Positions 8,959 through 18,578 are shown, counted from the first letter of the stretch. The stretch is 64,000 nucleotides of DNA from an uncultured Roseiflexaceae bacterium (GCA_937988885.1 CALKHR010000163.1:73193-137192); one strand, 5' to 3'. Notes: generated from the letters alone by a model not told the origin. Numbers and translations: made by a program.

Positions 8959-10581
8959 TCAGCGGGACTGCGGTCGGTATTGGCCGAGGGTGCTGGGGAG
9001 CGGCGCACCTTGCAGGAGCAGTTGTTGGAAGCGGGCCAAATAGGCGGCACCATGGAGGATCTCGCGAGCCATCACGGCCACGCGGCGTTCGTTCGGGTCT
9101 TCGAGGTACGAACCGCGCACCCACTCGTTGAACGCGCCCATCGCTGGCCCGCACCAGATTTGGTAATCGAGTTCGCGGTTCGGCTCGGCGTGAATCGCCC
9201 ATTGCGACGATTGGCCCAGATACCAGCGGAAGATCAGCGCCATGCGGTGGCGCGGGTTATCTTGGGCGCGTTGAAGCTGTTGCGGATTGCGCAGGCTGAA
9301 GTATTCCACCACGCTGTTCCAAGTGCTGGCGATGTCGCGCTTCAAAATCTGCTGTTCGAGGCGGCTCAGCTCGGCGCTGGGCAGCGCTTCGATCGATTCG
9401 TAACGGCGGTAGAGCTCGAACAGTTTTTGGGCCTGCATCGGGTAGAGGGTGCCCTTTTTGAGCAACTGCACCCGCACGCCCTCCTCGAACATATCCGCTG
9501 AGGGCGCCATGATCGTGTCGCTCATGCCCGCTTGGGCCAGCAGGTGTTTGACATACGCCGAGGTGTTGGCCTCTAGGCTCGCTTGATTGATCGAGCCTGT
9601 CACCACGTAGGCGGCACCGAGCGTGAACGCAGCCAGTGCCGCATGCGGCGTGCCGATGCCTCCCGCCGCCCCGATCCGCACTGGCTCGCTGTAGCGGAAG
9701 CGGGCTTGCAGTCGGTCGCGCAGGGCGATCATATTGGGCAACACGCAGATCAGCGGCTGATTATCGGTGTGCCCGCCGGAGTCCGCCTCGACGGTCAGAT
9801 CGTCGGCCATGGGCACGTATTGCGCGAGCGTGGCCTGCGTGGGGCTGATCCGCCCCGCCCGCACTAGTTGGCCCAGCATTGCGGGTGGCGGTGGCTGCAG
9901 AAACAGTTGAGCGATATGCTCGTGCGACACTTTGGCGATCACGCGGTTGCCGATCTGGATGCGCCCTTGCGCATCGAGGCTCAGGCCAGCCACTCGATAT
10001 TCGACCAACGGCAGTGTGAGTTGCAGGAAGGCCGAGGCTTCCACAACGCGAATCTCGTGCTGCTTATACAGCTCGATCGTGTGCTGCTCAAGGGCGGGAT
10101 TGTGCGGATTGTGGATGAGGTTGAAGGCGTAGGGGCCGTTCGGCAGCGCCTCCTTCAGCGCCACAATGGCCTGCTCGATGCGCGAGGGCAATAGCCCGGC
10201 GGCTCCGAACGAACTGAGCAGCCCTGCTTGCCCCATCGCGATCACCAGGCGCTCGTCGGCGATTCCGTTCGCCATTGCGCCGCAGGCGTACGCCGCTTTC
10301 ACGCCGTAGGTCTGCCGAAAGCGCGGATCGCCGAACTGTTCGGGCATCAGCGGCGCGGCGCGGGCCACGATCGAGTATTGGTCGGAATGCGCGCTTGGGG
10401 TGGGCAACTCACCGCTGATCAGGCCGATCCCCTCGGCGGTGCGCACGGCATAGCATGGTTGCGCCAAATTCAGCAAATGCGCCCGCATATCGGGCTCATC
10501 GTAGGCGATTGTGTCGGCATGGCCTTGCCAGCCATCGGCGGGCCGCTCAGATCGGGGGCCGTGGTTGCGTAGCTCAGACAC
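8959..10581 (-). CDS. pfaD: PfaD-family trans-acting enoyl reductase (FMN-dependent)
   Basis: 540 residues, the usual size for PfaD, the stand-alone enoyl reductase of PUFA-type synthases (2-nitropropane-dioxygenase-like TIM barrel). Supporting motifs are GQAGLLSSFGAAGL near residue 120, EADSGGHTDNQPL in the middle of the barrel, the phosphate-binding GAAGGIGTP and the GAAYVVTGSINQ segment. The helical C-terminal region, with KRDIASTWNSVVEYF, is typical of PfaD. It reduces the enoyl-ACP formed by the DH partner. The start is GTG (10579-10581), 42 bases after the stop of the KR-DH gene, with TATAAT on the minus strand at 10623-10628 as a possible extra promoter. The gene lies between the two genes that carry the halves of the ketoreductase. 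Confidence 0.92.
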   Translation of the reverse strand: MSELRNHGPRSERPADGWQGHADTIAYDEPDMRAHLLNLAQPCYAVRTAEGIGLISGELPTPSAHSDQYSIVARAAPLMPEQFGDPRFRQTYGVKAAYACGAMANGIADERLVIAMGQAGLLSSFGAAGLLPSRIEQAIVALKEALPNGPYAFNLIHNPHNPALEQHTIELYKQHEIRVVEASAFLQLTLPLVEYRVAGLSLDAQGRIQIGNRVIAKVSHEHIAQLFLQPPPPAMLGQLVRAGRISPTQATLAQYVPMADDLTVEADSGGHTDNQPLICVLPNMIALRDRLQARFRYSEPVRIGAAGGIGTPHAALAAFTLGAAYVVTGSINQASLEANTSAYVKHLLAQAGMSDTIMAPSADMFEEGVRVQLLKKGTLYPMQAQKLFELYRRYESIEALPSAELSRLEQQILKRDIASTWNSVVEYFSLRNPQQLQRAQDNPRHRMALIFRWYLGQSSQWAIHAEPNRELDYQIWCGPAMGAFNEWVRGSYLEDPNERRVAVMAREILHGAAYLARFQQLLLQGAPLPSTLGQYRPQSR

Positions 10582-10623
10582 AGGCGATGGTCCTTCAATC
10601 TTGGGTGGTGTGTGCGGCTTGCA

Positions 10624-12390
10624 TTATACCGCTGATCGCAGCACTGCGCCTTCTAATCCCATGATTCGCAAGTGAATCCGCCCGTGTTCATCGGCAATCG
10701 TCAGGTTGCTGATCAGTTGTGTGGCTGTGGCGCTCTCGACATGCAGGGTGGCGAAGTAGGGCGTGTCGAAGGCCAGGACTTTGTGGTGCTCGATACGCTG
10801 AAAGCCGAGCGGTAACACCAGATGCGGCTCGCGCTGCCGCATCCAGATCAGCACGCCGTGCAAACAGGCATCGGCTACGTAGGGGTTGAGCGTTTGCACC
10901 GTGAATTGGCCTTGCTGCTCGGGCGTGAGCGCCGCTAATCGGCAGCGCACCGTGTTGCCCTGCGCATCTTGATGCAGAAGACGTTCAATACCCTGAAAGC
11001 TCGGCCCGTGGAACAGCGTGCCGTCGCGGTAGAAGGATGCGGCGTCGATGGACTGCTGCTGCGCCTCCGCGAACGTCGGCACAAACTCGGCGGGCAGCGG
11101 CTCCTTGCGCAGTGTCAACCGGGCGCGATAGTGGTAGCGGGGCTGCCCGTTGCTGGTTGTGCTGGAGATCTGCGCCTCGAACACCACTTCGGCGGGGTCA
11201 ACCGTTTTGTGAAGTTCGCGCAGGCTGAGCAGGTAGTGGTCGGCCAACTGCTCGTCGAACACGATGCCCTTGAGCACCGTCACCTGTTCGCACAGCACGC
11301 ATTGCAGGCCCGGGTACAGTTGCTCGCAGGCGTTCGTCATCCACGCCACCGCACACGTGATCGGTAGCACCGCGTTCCCATTGATGCGGTGATCGTTCAG
11401 GAACGGGTTGGCAGCCAGCGTCAGTACGCGGCGGATCTCGTAGCTGCGCAGATCGCTGTTCAGTTGGTCGTAGCGTCCACCCATCAGCGCCCGCCGCGCG
11501 CGGATCATCCGCAGCACCGGACTCAAATGCTCGGTCGCGAACTGGATCGGATCGCCGATCAGCGTCTGTGTGGCGGGCTGTTCGCGTTCAAGCTCATCGA
11601 TCAGCGCCTGCGTGCCCTGCTCGCCCGAGATCACGGTGAACTCGTGCTCGATGAACAGCTCTCTGAGCTCGGGGCTGACCATGCCGCTGTCCCACGGCCC
11701 CCAATTCAGCGCGATCACACGGCAGGAAGGGTAGAGACGCTGGAGTTGATGGGCGGCTTTATCGAGAACCGCATTGGCGAGGGCGTAATCGGTCTGACCC
11801 ACATTCCCATAGAAACCCGCGATCGACGAGAAGAGCACGATATAGCGCAACTGCTCCAGCGGCAGATTCGCTAACAGGTTACGCAGGCCATCGATCTTCG
11901 TGCGTGTCACCAACTCGAAGTCGGCCATACTCTTCTTGGCGATCAGCTTATCGGCCAGCACGCCCGCACCGTGGATCAACCCGTCGATCTTCGGCAGGCG
12001 GGGCAACGCCGACCGCAGCACCGTGCGCACCGCATCGGCATCGGTGATATCGACGCTGAGGTATTCGGCGCGACCACCCGCTCGGCGGATGGCCTCCAGC
12101 GTTTCCTTGACCTGCCGATGTGCGAGGATTCGGGCGGCCTGCTGTTGCAGCACGGCGGGGGTAGGGCGCTCGGCACCCGCGGGCAGGTGCGCCACGAACT
12201 GCGCCATCAGTTCGGCTTCGTCGTGGTATTCGTGCGCCCATTCAGGTTCGGTGAAGGATTCTGGCGTGCGGCCCAGCAACACAAAACCACAGCCGTAGTG
12301 TTGAGCCATGCGGATCACGCACTGTGCTGTGATGCCCTTTGCGCCGCCGCTCACCAGGAAGGTCGATGCGGAGTTGATCGAGCTACCCAT
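10624..12390 (-). CDS. Catalytic half of PfaA-type ketoreductase fused to a polyketide-type dehydratase
   Basis: 588 residues. Residues 1-290 are an SDR ketoreductase catalytic subdomain that begins at once with its NADP-binding loop (FLVSGGAKGITAQC). It has GLIHGAGV, Ser189 in LFSSIAG and Tyr202 in GQTDYALAN. There is no structural subdomain in front; that half sits at the C-terminus of the KS-AT-ACP protein. Residues about 315-588 are a double-hot-dog dehydratase with His334 in HRINGNAVLP (HxxxGxxxxP), LFHGPSFQGI, and the second catalytic region DACLH (Asp507/His511). The protein should reduce the beta-keto and dehydrate the hydroxyacyl intermediate. An AAGGAG precedes the ATG at 12388-12390, 23 bases after the smc stop, so co-transcription with smc is likely. 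Confidence 0.92.
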   Translation of the reverse strand: MGSSINSASTFLVSGGAKGITAQCVIRMAQHYGCGFVLLGRTPESFTEPEWAHEYHDEAELMAQFVAHLPAGAERPTPAVLQQQAARILAHRQVKETLEAIRRAGGRAEYLSVDITDADAVRTVLRSALPRLPKIDGLIHGAGVLADKLIAKKSMADFELVTRTKIDGLRNLLANLPLEQLRYIVLFSSIAGFYGNVGQTDYALANAVLDKAAHQLQRLYPSCRVIALNWGPWDSGMVSPELRELFIEHEFTVISGEQGTQALIDELEREQPATQTLIGDPIQFATEHLSPVLRMIRARRALMGGRYDQLNSDLRSYEIRRVLTLAANPFLNDHRINGNAVLPITCAVAWMTNACEQLYPGLQCVLCEQVTVLKGIVFDEQLADHYLLSLRELHKTVDPAEVVFEAQISSTTSNGQPRYHYRARLTLRKEPLPAEFVPTFAEAQQQSIDAASFYRDGTLFHGPSFQGIERLLHQDAQGNTVRCRLAALTPEQQGQFTVQTLNPYVADACLHGVLIWMRQREPHLVLPLGFQRIEHHKVLAFDTPYFATLHVESATATQLISNLTIADEHGRIHLRIMGLEGAVLRSAV

Positions 12391-12413
12391 CGCCTCACTC
12401 CTTCACGATACGG

Positions 12414-15400
12414 CTAATTCTCCGCGAGCTCCTCTAGTCGCAGCGACAACACGCGCGAAGCACCATCCTCACCCATCGAGACACCGTAGATCGTATCGGC
12501 GGCCTCGATGGTGCCACGGTTGTGCGTCACCAACAAGAACTGCGTCTGCTCGGCCAGATCGGCCAGCGCGTTGCGGAAGCGCCCCACGTTCGTCTCGTCG
12601 AGCGCGGCATCGACCTCGTCGAGCACGCAGAACGGCGACGGATTGACCTTGAGGATCGCGAAGAGCAACGCCGCCGCTGTCAGCGAACGCTCGCCGCCCG
12701 AGAGTAGCGACAAGGTCTGTTGGCGTTTGCCGGGCGGGCGCACCATAATCTCTACGCCGAGCCGATCAACACCCTGATGCTCCACACCATCGCCGTTGGT
12801 GTTCGGCTGCACCAGCATCAACTGGGCTTGGCCACCGCCGAACAAGCGCGTGAAGCTGCGGGAGAACTCCTCGGCCACTGCGTAAAACGTCTGCTCGAAG
12901 CGCGAACGCATCGCCATATCGAGTTCGGTGATCAACTCGCGCAACGATGTCTCGGCGCGGCGCAGATCGTCGCTCTGCGTAGTGAGGAACGTGTAGCGTT
13001 CGGAGGCCTCGTCGTACTCCTCAAGCGCCAAGGGATTCACGGCCCCCAAGCGCTGGATGCGGGTGCGCAATTGCTCGATCTGCGGCTGCAGATCCTCGTC
13101 GGCGGGTGCGTCGTTGACATCGGGCGCATCTGCCAGCGTCTCGATCTCGATGTCATCGGCGGCGGCGCGCTCCCACAGCGTATCGCGGCGGCTTTGGGCG
13201 CGTTGCACCTCCACCGCAGCGCGGCCATGCGCGGCCTCGCCCTCCAGCAGCGCCGCCGTGGCCTCGCTCTCGTAGCGCTCAAGCTCGGCTTGGCGTTGCT
13301 CCAGCGCGATCAACTCCGCCTCGGCGGGCGTGATCTGCGCCCGCAGCGCATCGATCTGCGCCAGTAGTGACGTGTGCGACTCATCGAGCGCCTGCAACTG
13401 CGCCGCAAGCTGTGCCTGCTCCTGCTCGTGTTCGGCAGCGCGGCGCTGATCGGTGGCCTGCTGCTCATCGAGCCGCCGCATATTCTGCTGATGCGACTGC
13501 AACAACGCCCGCTCGGCCCGCGCCTCGCCCTCGATCGCGCTCACATTCGCGCGGAGGCGGTCGAGTTCGCGCTGCGCCTCTTGCTCCTCGTGCAGGTGCG
13601 CCTGCTCCTCAGCGCGTAGCTGTTCGAGTTGCGCCTGCGCCTCGCTCGCTCGCGCCTGCAAACTCGTGCGCTCCTCGGCCACACTGCGCAACTGCTCATC
13701 GAAATCCGCCAGATCCGCCTCGGCTCGCGTATGCTGCCGACGCTGCCATTCGAGATCTGCCTTGGCCTGCTCGGTCGCGCGGCGGGCCTGCTCGAACGCC
13801 TCGCGGGCCGCGTCGCGGGCCTGGCTCGCCTGCCGTCGCGACGCCTCGGCCTCCTGCAATTGGCGCTCGGCAGCCGCGATCCGCTGATCGATCACGCTGC
13901 GCTGCGCGCCGGCCTCCACCACCGCTTCGCGCTGAGCGCTGATCTGCTCGGGCAATTCGCGCAACTCACGGGCACGCCGCAACGTGCCGCTCTCCTTGAT
14001 CTGCGCGCCACCAGTCACCGCGCCACCGCTGCTCACCTGCTCGCCCGCCAGCGTCACAATCGCCCATCCGCCCGATACCTGCCGCAACTGCTCGCGGGCC
14101 GTGGGCAGATCGCGCACCACCAACGTGCGGCCCAGCAGATACGTCACCACCTTGCGGTAATGCTCATCGAAATCGACCAGATCGGCGGCCACACCCAGCA
14201 CTGCGTCGCTCGTCGCCACGGGTCGGCGCTCGTTCAGATTCACGCGGAGCGTATCGAGCGGCAGGAACGTCGCACGACCTTGGCCACTGCGTTTCAGCGC
14301 AGCGATCGCGTCCTCGGCATCCTGCCAGTGCTCTACCACGATATTCTGCAAGCGCGCCCCCAACACCACCTCGATCGCGGTTTCGAGATGGGCGGGTGTG
14401 CGCACGATCGTCGCCACCAACACAAAATCGTTGCGGCCCTGGCGCTCGGCCCACTGCATCGCAGCTCGCACTCCGGCGAAGGTGCCAGTGAAATCGCGCT
14501 GCAACTGGTTCAGCGTCTCGAAACGCGCCTCCAAATCGGCCAGTGCGCGGCGCGCCTTCGCCGTGGCCTCGTCGGCGCGGTTGCGCTCGGCGCGCAGCGC
14601 TTCCAGCTCGGCGCGCTGCTTCTCCACCGCCGCAAGCGCCGCCGCCCGTTGTTGCTCCGCTGCCTCAAGGCGCAGTTGCGCGGCCTCAAACGCGGCCTGT
14701 TGCGCTTCGAGTTTCGCCTGCGCGGCCTCCAACGTCGTCGCGTGTCCCGCGTGTTCTTCGGCAAGTTTTTCGCGGCGCCGCTGCACCTGTTCGGCCCGAC
14801 GCTCAAGCGCGACCAACGCGGCGTTCGCCTCCGCCTCGGCACGCTGCGCGGCATCCAACGCCTTGCGCGCCGCCCGACGCTGCTCGGCCCGCGCCGCATG
14901 CTGCTGCTCGAACAGGCTCAAAGCCGCGCGCTGCTCGGCTAAACGGGCCTCGGCATTCGCCAAACGCTCAGCCACCACCGCCTGCTCGCGCTCCAACTCC
15001 TCGCGGCGCAATGCGAGATCCTGTCGCGCTCGCTCGAACTCCTCGGCACGGCGCGCCAACGCTGCCTGGCGCTCATTGCCCACCGCCAACTCACGCTGCG
15101 CCGCCTCGGCCTGGCGGTGGAGCGCGCTCGATTCGGCGTGAAGCGCACCAAGTTGCTCGCGCAGAGCACGCAGTTGCTCGCGAACCTGCCGCACATCAGC
15201 AGTCGCAGCCGCCTGAGCCGCGCGCCGTCGGGCGAGTTCTTCTTCTTGGCGCAGTTGCTCGGCTTCGGCCTGCGCCAACAACTGCAACGCCTCGCGCCAC
15301 TGCCGCGCGTACTGTCGCCGCAGCAGAGCACGCAACTCCGTCGTCAATTCGCGGTGGGTGCGCGCCAACGAGGCCTGCCGCTTCAGTGAACGCAGGCGCG

Positions 15401-15989
15401 GCTCGAGTTCCGCAAGCATATCGGCGCAGCGCTCGAGATTCGCATCGGTTTCGCGCAGACGACGCTCGGCCTCGGACTTGCGCGCCTCGAACGAACTGAT
15501 CTCGGCGGCATCCTCGAACAGCCGACGCCGCTCCTCGGGGCGCAGCGTCAGGGCCGCGTCCACCAAGCCTTGGTTGATGATGGTGTACGAGCCGCCGAGC
15601 GGCCCGACCGCCTCCTGAATATCGCGCAACCGCACTCGATTGCGATTGATCGAATATTCCGTCTCGCCGGAACGGGTCGCGCGCCGCGTCAGCGTCACCT
15701 CGCCGTACGGCAACGGCAGCAGACGATCACTGTTATCGATGGTGAGCGACACCTCCGCGAATCCGGCGGGCGCGCGCTTGGTGCCGCCGCTAAAAATCAG
15801 ATCTTCGAGCCGCTTGCTGCGCAAAGCCGCATAGCTCTGCTCGCCCAACACCCAACGGATCGCATCGGCAATATTGCTTTTGCCCGAACCGTTCGGCCCG
15901 ACTACCGCCGCAATGCCCGGTCGAAACTCTAGTACCGTGCGGCTTGCGAACGTTTTGAATCCCTGTATTTCAAGGCGTTTAAGATACAC
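12414..15989 (-). CDS. smc: Chromosome partition protein SMC
   Basis: 1191 residues, standard for bacterial SMC, the ATPase that loops and segregates chromosomal DNA with ScpA and ScpB. It has the N-terminal Walker A GPNGSGKSNIADAIRWVLGE, long Ala/Glu/Arg-rich coiled coils, and a central hinge around residues 495-640 (with GTFAGVRAAMQWAE and VVTYLLGRTLVV). The C-terminal head carries the signature LSLLSGGERSLTAAALLFAI and Walker B FCVLDEVDAALD. The start is GTG at 15987-15989; an ATG a few bases upstream is out of frame. No scpA or scpB is next to it. It is followed after 23 bases by the KR-DH gene, an unusual neighbour. Confidence 0.97.
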   Translation of the reverse strand: MYLKRLEIQGFKTFASRTVLEFRPGIAAVVGPNGSGKSNIADAIRWVLGEQSYAALRSKRLEDLIFSGGTKRAPAGFAEVSLTIDNSDRLLPLPYGEVTLTRRATRSGETEYSINRNRVRLRDIQEAVGPLGGSYTIINQGLVDAALTLRPEERRRLFEDAAEISSFEARKSEAERRLRETDANLERCADMLAELEPRLRSLKRQASLARTHRELTTELRALLRRQYARQWREALQLLAQAEAEQLRQEEELARRRAAQAAATADVRQVREQLRALREQLGALHAESSALHRQAEAAQRELAVGNERQAALARRAEEFERARQDLALRREELEREQAVVAERLANAEARLAEQRAALSLFEQQHAARAEQRRAARKALDAAQRAEAEANAALVALERRAEQVQRRREKLAEEHAGHATTLEAAQAKLEAQQAAFEAAQLRLEAAEQQRAAALAAVEKQRAELEALRAERNRADEATAKARRALADLEARFETLNQLQRDFTGTFAGVRAAMQWAERQGRNDFVLVATIVRTPAHLETAIEVVLGARLQNIVVEHWQDAEDAIAALKRSGQGRATFLPLDTLRVNLNERRPVATSDAVLGVAADLVDFDEHYRKVVTYLLGRTLVVRDLPTAREQLRQVSGGWAIVTLAGEQVSSGGAVTGGAQIKESGTLRRARELRELPEQISAQREAVVEAGAQRSVIDQRIAAAERQLQEAEASRRQASQARDAAREAFEQARRATEQAKADLEWQRRQHTRAEADLADFDEQLRSVAEERTSLQARASEAQAQLEQLRAEEQAHLHEEQEAQRELDRLRANVSAIEGEARAERALLQSHQQNMRRLDEQQATDQRRAAEHEQEQAQLAAQLQALDESHTSLLAQIDALRAQITPAEAELIALEQRQAELERYESEATAALLEGEAAHGRAAVEVQRAQSRRDTLWERAAADDIEIETLADAPDVNDAPADEDLQPQIEQLRTRIQRLGAVNPLALEEYDEASERYTFLTTQSDDLRRAETSLRELITELDMAMRSRFEQTFYAVAEEFSRSFTRLFGGGQAQLMLVQPNTNGDGVEHQGVDRLGVEIMVRPPGKRQQTLSLLSGGERSLTAAALLFAILKVNPSPFCVLDEVDAALDETNVGRFRNALADLAEQTQFLLVTHNRGTIEAADTIYGVSMGEDGASRVLSLRLEELAEN

Positions 15990-16458
15990 AGCATCCCACG
16001 CGAGGTTGCAAGAGGGGCGGAAACGCGCCAGATTCTTATCAACAACTCAGTCTGAATCGCGATAGATAACCAACTCATTATAGCATAGATGCCGCCGCGC
16101 TTATTCCGCAGCAGATAGGCATGAAATAGGACCAGCCGTCGTTTTTTGCGCTTCCCTTCGTTGCTGCGCCCTGGCAATTCGTGCCCCAGCAATGATGGAC
16201 TAAGACGGGCAAAAACCTCATTACAACGCACAAAAGTTGTACAAGGTCGGCATCCATAAAACGATTATGGTATCATGAACCCATCGGCACTCCATGTCGC
16301 TCAGTGCCTGCCCCAAGCCACCGCAACTACAACCCCCTTCATATCGTTGGTGGGAATGTCCTTTAGTCTACTCGGTGGCAAAGGGCATGCACGAGGTGTG
16401 TCGATTCATCCGAGCCAATGAAGGATAGATCGAGCAGCATAAACGCTCGTTTCGCAAT
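15990..16458. other. Intergenic region between divergent smc and the sigma-like fusion gene
   Basis: 469 bases without a supported gene; the reading frames here have no coding character. It holds the extended -10 element for smc (16077-16085, minus strand). I see no terminator, tRNA or riboswitch. A promoter for the rightward gene must lie here, and the AT-rich segment around 16238-16276 is a weak candidate only. Confidence 0.5.
16077..16085 (-). promoter_or_regulatory. smc: Extended -10 promoter element TGCTATAAT before smc
   Basis: Reads TGCTATAAT on the minus strand about 90 bases before the smc GTG start. It is identical to the elements at 4219-4227, 8938-8946 and before the tRNA genes (45015-45023). 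No -35 consensus at the expected spacing. Confidence 0.5.
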
Positions 16459-18516
16459 ATGATGCATCAACAACCGACCGATTACAGCAGCCTCGTCTAC
16501 CTGTTCTACGAACAACTCTACCGTGTAGCGCTGCTGATCACTGGCAGCCCTGCGAGCGCTGCTGCTTTAGTTGATCAAACGTATCAACGTTTGCCGTTTG
16601 ACGCCGCTGATAGTGAACAACGCCTAATAGCGGGACTATTGACATGGCCAGAGCGCCGCAAACCGCAGCGCATGGCGCCGAACCCCGACCGCATCGCCAA
16701 TCTGGCGCTCGATGTCGAACAAGCCCAGGCATTGCTCGACACCATCCAAAGCATGTCTGTTGCCGAGCGGCTCCTGATTGGCCTGCACTATCTGCGCGGT
16801 CTCTCAGCGGAAGTGATTGTGGAGGTGCTGAACGCGCCGAATCCCAAGAAGCCAACCTGGAGTACCGAGCGCGTGGCCGAAACGCTCACGCGCTTGCGCA
16901 TTCGTATGGCACATCTGCTTGGCCTAGTGCCCGCCACCGTCGATGAGGCACTGCTGCGCGATCTCGACCGTTTCGCCGATGGCAGCCTGCCTGCCGACGA
17001 TGCGCTCGAACTGCGGGGCGCGATCTTCGAGTTTGCCGATATCCGCGCGGCCCGCGATGCGCTCGCCAAGGCGCGTCTGCTGCTGCAGCAAGCCGTTCCC
17101 GCGCTGTTTGCGAGCGCGCCACCCGCCGATCTGCTCGAACGGTTGCTTAAGCGCACGGCCCGCCGCACTCAGATAACACAGCACTCGCAGTTCAACGGCG
17201 CGCGTCTGCTGTTGGCGGTTGGTGTGCTGGCGCTGGTCGTCGCGATCATCTGGCTACCCGGTTGGCTGCGCGAACCCGACACGGTTGCGCTGGAACGCGC
17301 GCCCACCGCCGCCGAGGTGCTTGAGAACGCACAACATCGTTTCGAGCGAGCCAATATTACGAGTGGCGTTTTGTACGAGCAATACCGTATCTCTGCGTAC
17401 AGTATGCCCATTTATCTAGTAGAACGCTGGTACGATTACGCCTCGCCACATCGACTGCGCATCACCGTGCGGGGTGAGGACGGAGAGGGGCGGCCCACCG
17501 AGCCATTGATGGAGAGCGCCAGCGACGGTCAGCGATGGGTTCAGTTCCGCATATACAACAGCAACGAGAGTTTCGATGCACAAGTCTCGTTCGAGGATGC
17601 CCAGGCTGCGATCACCGTATTGCGCAACGGCATCACGCCCGGCACCGTGTGGTCGAGTCTTGGCACGCTGCTGAACCCGATCCCGCAGTACATCACCCAA
17701 GCGCGCGCCTCCAACCCGGTGTACTTGGGCAGATCTACCTTCCAGGATCGGGCGGCCTATCTGATCTCGTACCGCACCGAGCGACTCTCGGCGCAACTGC
17801 CCGATTCATCGATGGCGAATATGCCAGTGCAAGTCATCCTGACCATCGACGCGCAGACGTATGCGGTACTGGATGTGGCCGTGGTGTTGGATGGTGTGGC
17901 CGAGAGCGTGCCCGTTCGCCCCGTGCAGATCGAGCAGATCGCGCTCCTGAACGAGGTGGACGAGAGCATCTGGCGGATCACGAGCAACCCGTGGGTGCGT
18001 CAGTTGAACGGCCTGCCCAGCGTGCGCATCCCTGAGGTGCTGGGGCAGCAGCGTGTCCCGATCGACAATGTGCTTCAGCGCGTCTCGAAGCCATTGCTCG
18101 CTCCGCAGCAACTGCCCGACACGTCGATGCGCGGCATGGCGATCGCGCTCAGCGATAGCGATCCGAACAGTACGATGCTGCTGTACGAAGGCGAGTTTAC
18201 CACGTTCGCTCTGCTACCGTTGCAACATACAATGACAAATGTGATAGGGAGCTTTGAACATGAGTACGAGGTAGGACCGTATCGTTACGTGCAAATCATG
18301 GGTGATGGCTTAGAGGATTCAAGTATTACGATGTTGGTTTTCTCTACTGAGACGCCAGAGGAACAGTATATGCTGTTCCTATTATCTGAACAAAGTACGG
18401 CGACTGAACGGGTGGACGCATTGAGCACGCTGATTGGTTCGTTAACGCCGCTAACAAGCGAGAATCTACCGAGCCTACAACATCATTTTAACGCTTTGTT
18501 AACGGCTGGAGGTTGA
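16459..18516 (+). CDS. Sigma-factor-like / transmembrane / extracytoplasmic-domain fusion protein
   Basis: 685 residues. The N-terminal part (about 10-155) resembles a degenerate ECF sigma factor. YEQLYRVALLITGSPASAAALVDQTYQRL resembles region 2, and MSVAERLLIGLHYLRGLSAEVIVEVLN followed by ERVAETLTRLRIRMAHLLG resembles region 4. Residues 160-235 resemble the soluble part of an anti-sigma factor but have no Cys/His zinc site. One transmembrane helix follows (248-269, RLLLAVGVLALVVAIIWLPGW). Residues 270-685 are outside the membrane and resemble LolA/RseB-type beta-rich sensor domains. The arrangement suggests a membrane-bound regulator that joins sensing and a sigma-like module in one chain, or a relic of such a pair. 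DNA binding is not demonstrated. Codon 1 is ATG at 16459; no strong Shine-Dalgarno is visible. Confidence 0.6.
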   Translation: MMHQQPTDYSSLVYLFYEQLYRVALLITGSPASAAALVDQTYQRLPFDAADSEQRLIAGLLTWPERRKPQRMAPNPDRIANLALDVEQAQALLDTIQSMSVAERLLIGLHYLRGLSAEVIVEVLNAPNPKKPTWSTERVAETLTRLRIRMAHLLGLVPATVDEALLRDLDRFADGSLPADDALELRGAIFEFADIRAARDALAKARLLLQQAVPALFASAPPADLLERLLKRTARRTQITQHSQFNGARLLLAVGVLALVVAIIWLPGWLREPDTVALERAPTAAEVLENAQHRFERANITSGVLYEQYRISAYSMPIYLVERWYDYASPHRLRITVRGEDGEGRPTEPLMESASDGQRWVQFRIYNSNESFDAQVSFEDAQAAITVLRNGITPGTVWSSLGTLLNPIPQYITQARASNPVYLGRSTFQDRAAYLISYRTERLSAQLPDSSMANMPVQVILTIDAQTYAVLDVAVVLDGVAESVPVRPVQIEQIALLNEVDESIWRITSNPWVRQLNGLPSVRIPEVLGQQRVPIDNVLQRVSKPLLAPQQLPDTSMRGMAIALSDSDPNSTMLLYEGEFTTFALLPLQHTMTNVIGSFEHEYEVGPYRYVQIMGDGLEDSSITMLVFSTETPEEQYMLFLLSEQSTATERVDALSTLIGSLTPLTSENLPSLQHHFNALLTAGG

Positions 18517-18549
18517 TCGGGCACTCTGTGATAACCGTAACAGTGTTGC

Positions 18550-18578
18550 TTGACAAGGCCTAACGCGCGTGCTATCCT
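18550..18578 (+). promoter_or_regulatory. Strong sigma-70-type promoter for rel
   Basis: TTGACA at 18550-18555, a 17-base spacer, and TATCCT at 18573-18578 preceded by TGC, which gives an extended -10. It lies 96 bases before the rel start and is the best-matching -35 in the window. Confidence 0.75.

Noticed and set aside
12508..15618. Long open frames opposite and across smc
   Set aside because: They are shadows of a high-GC coiled-coil gene, with Arg/Ala/Pro-rich products and no ribosome-binding sites.
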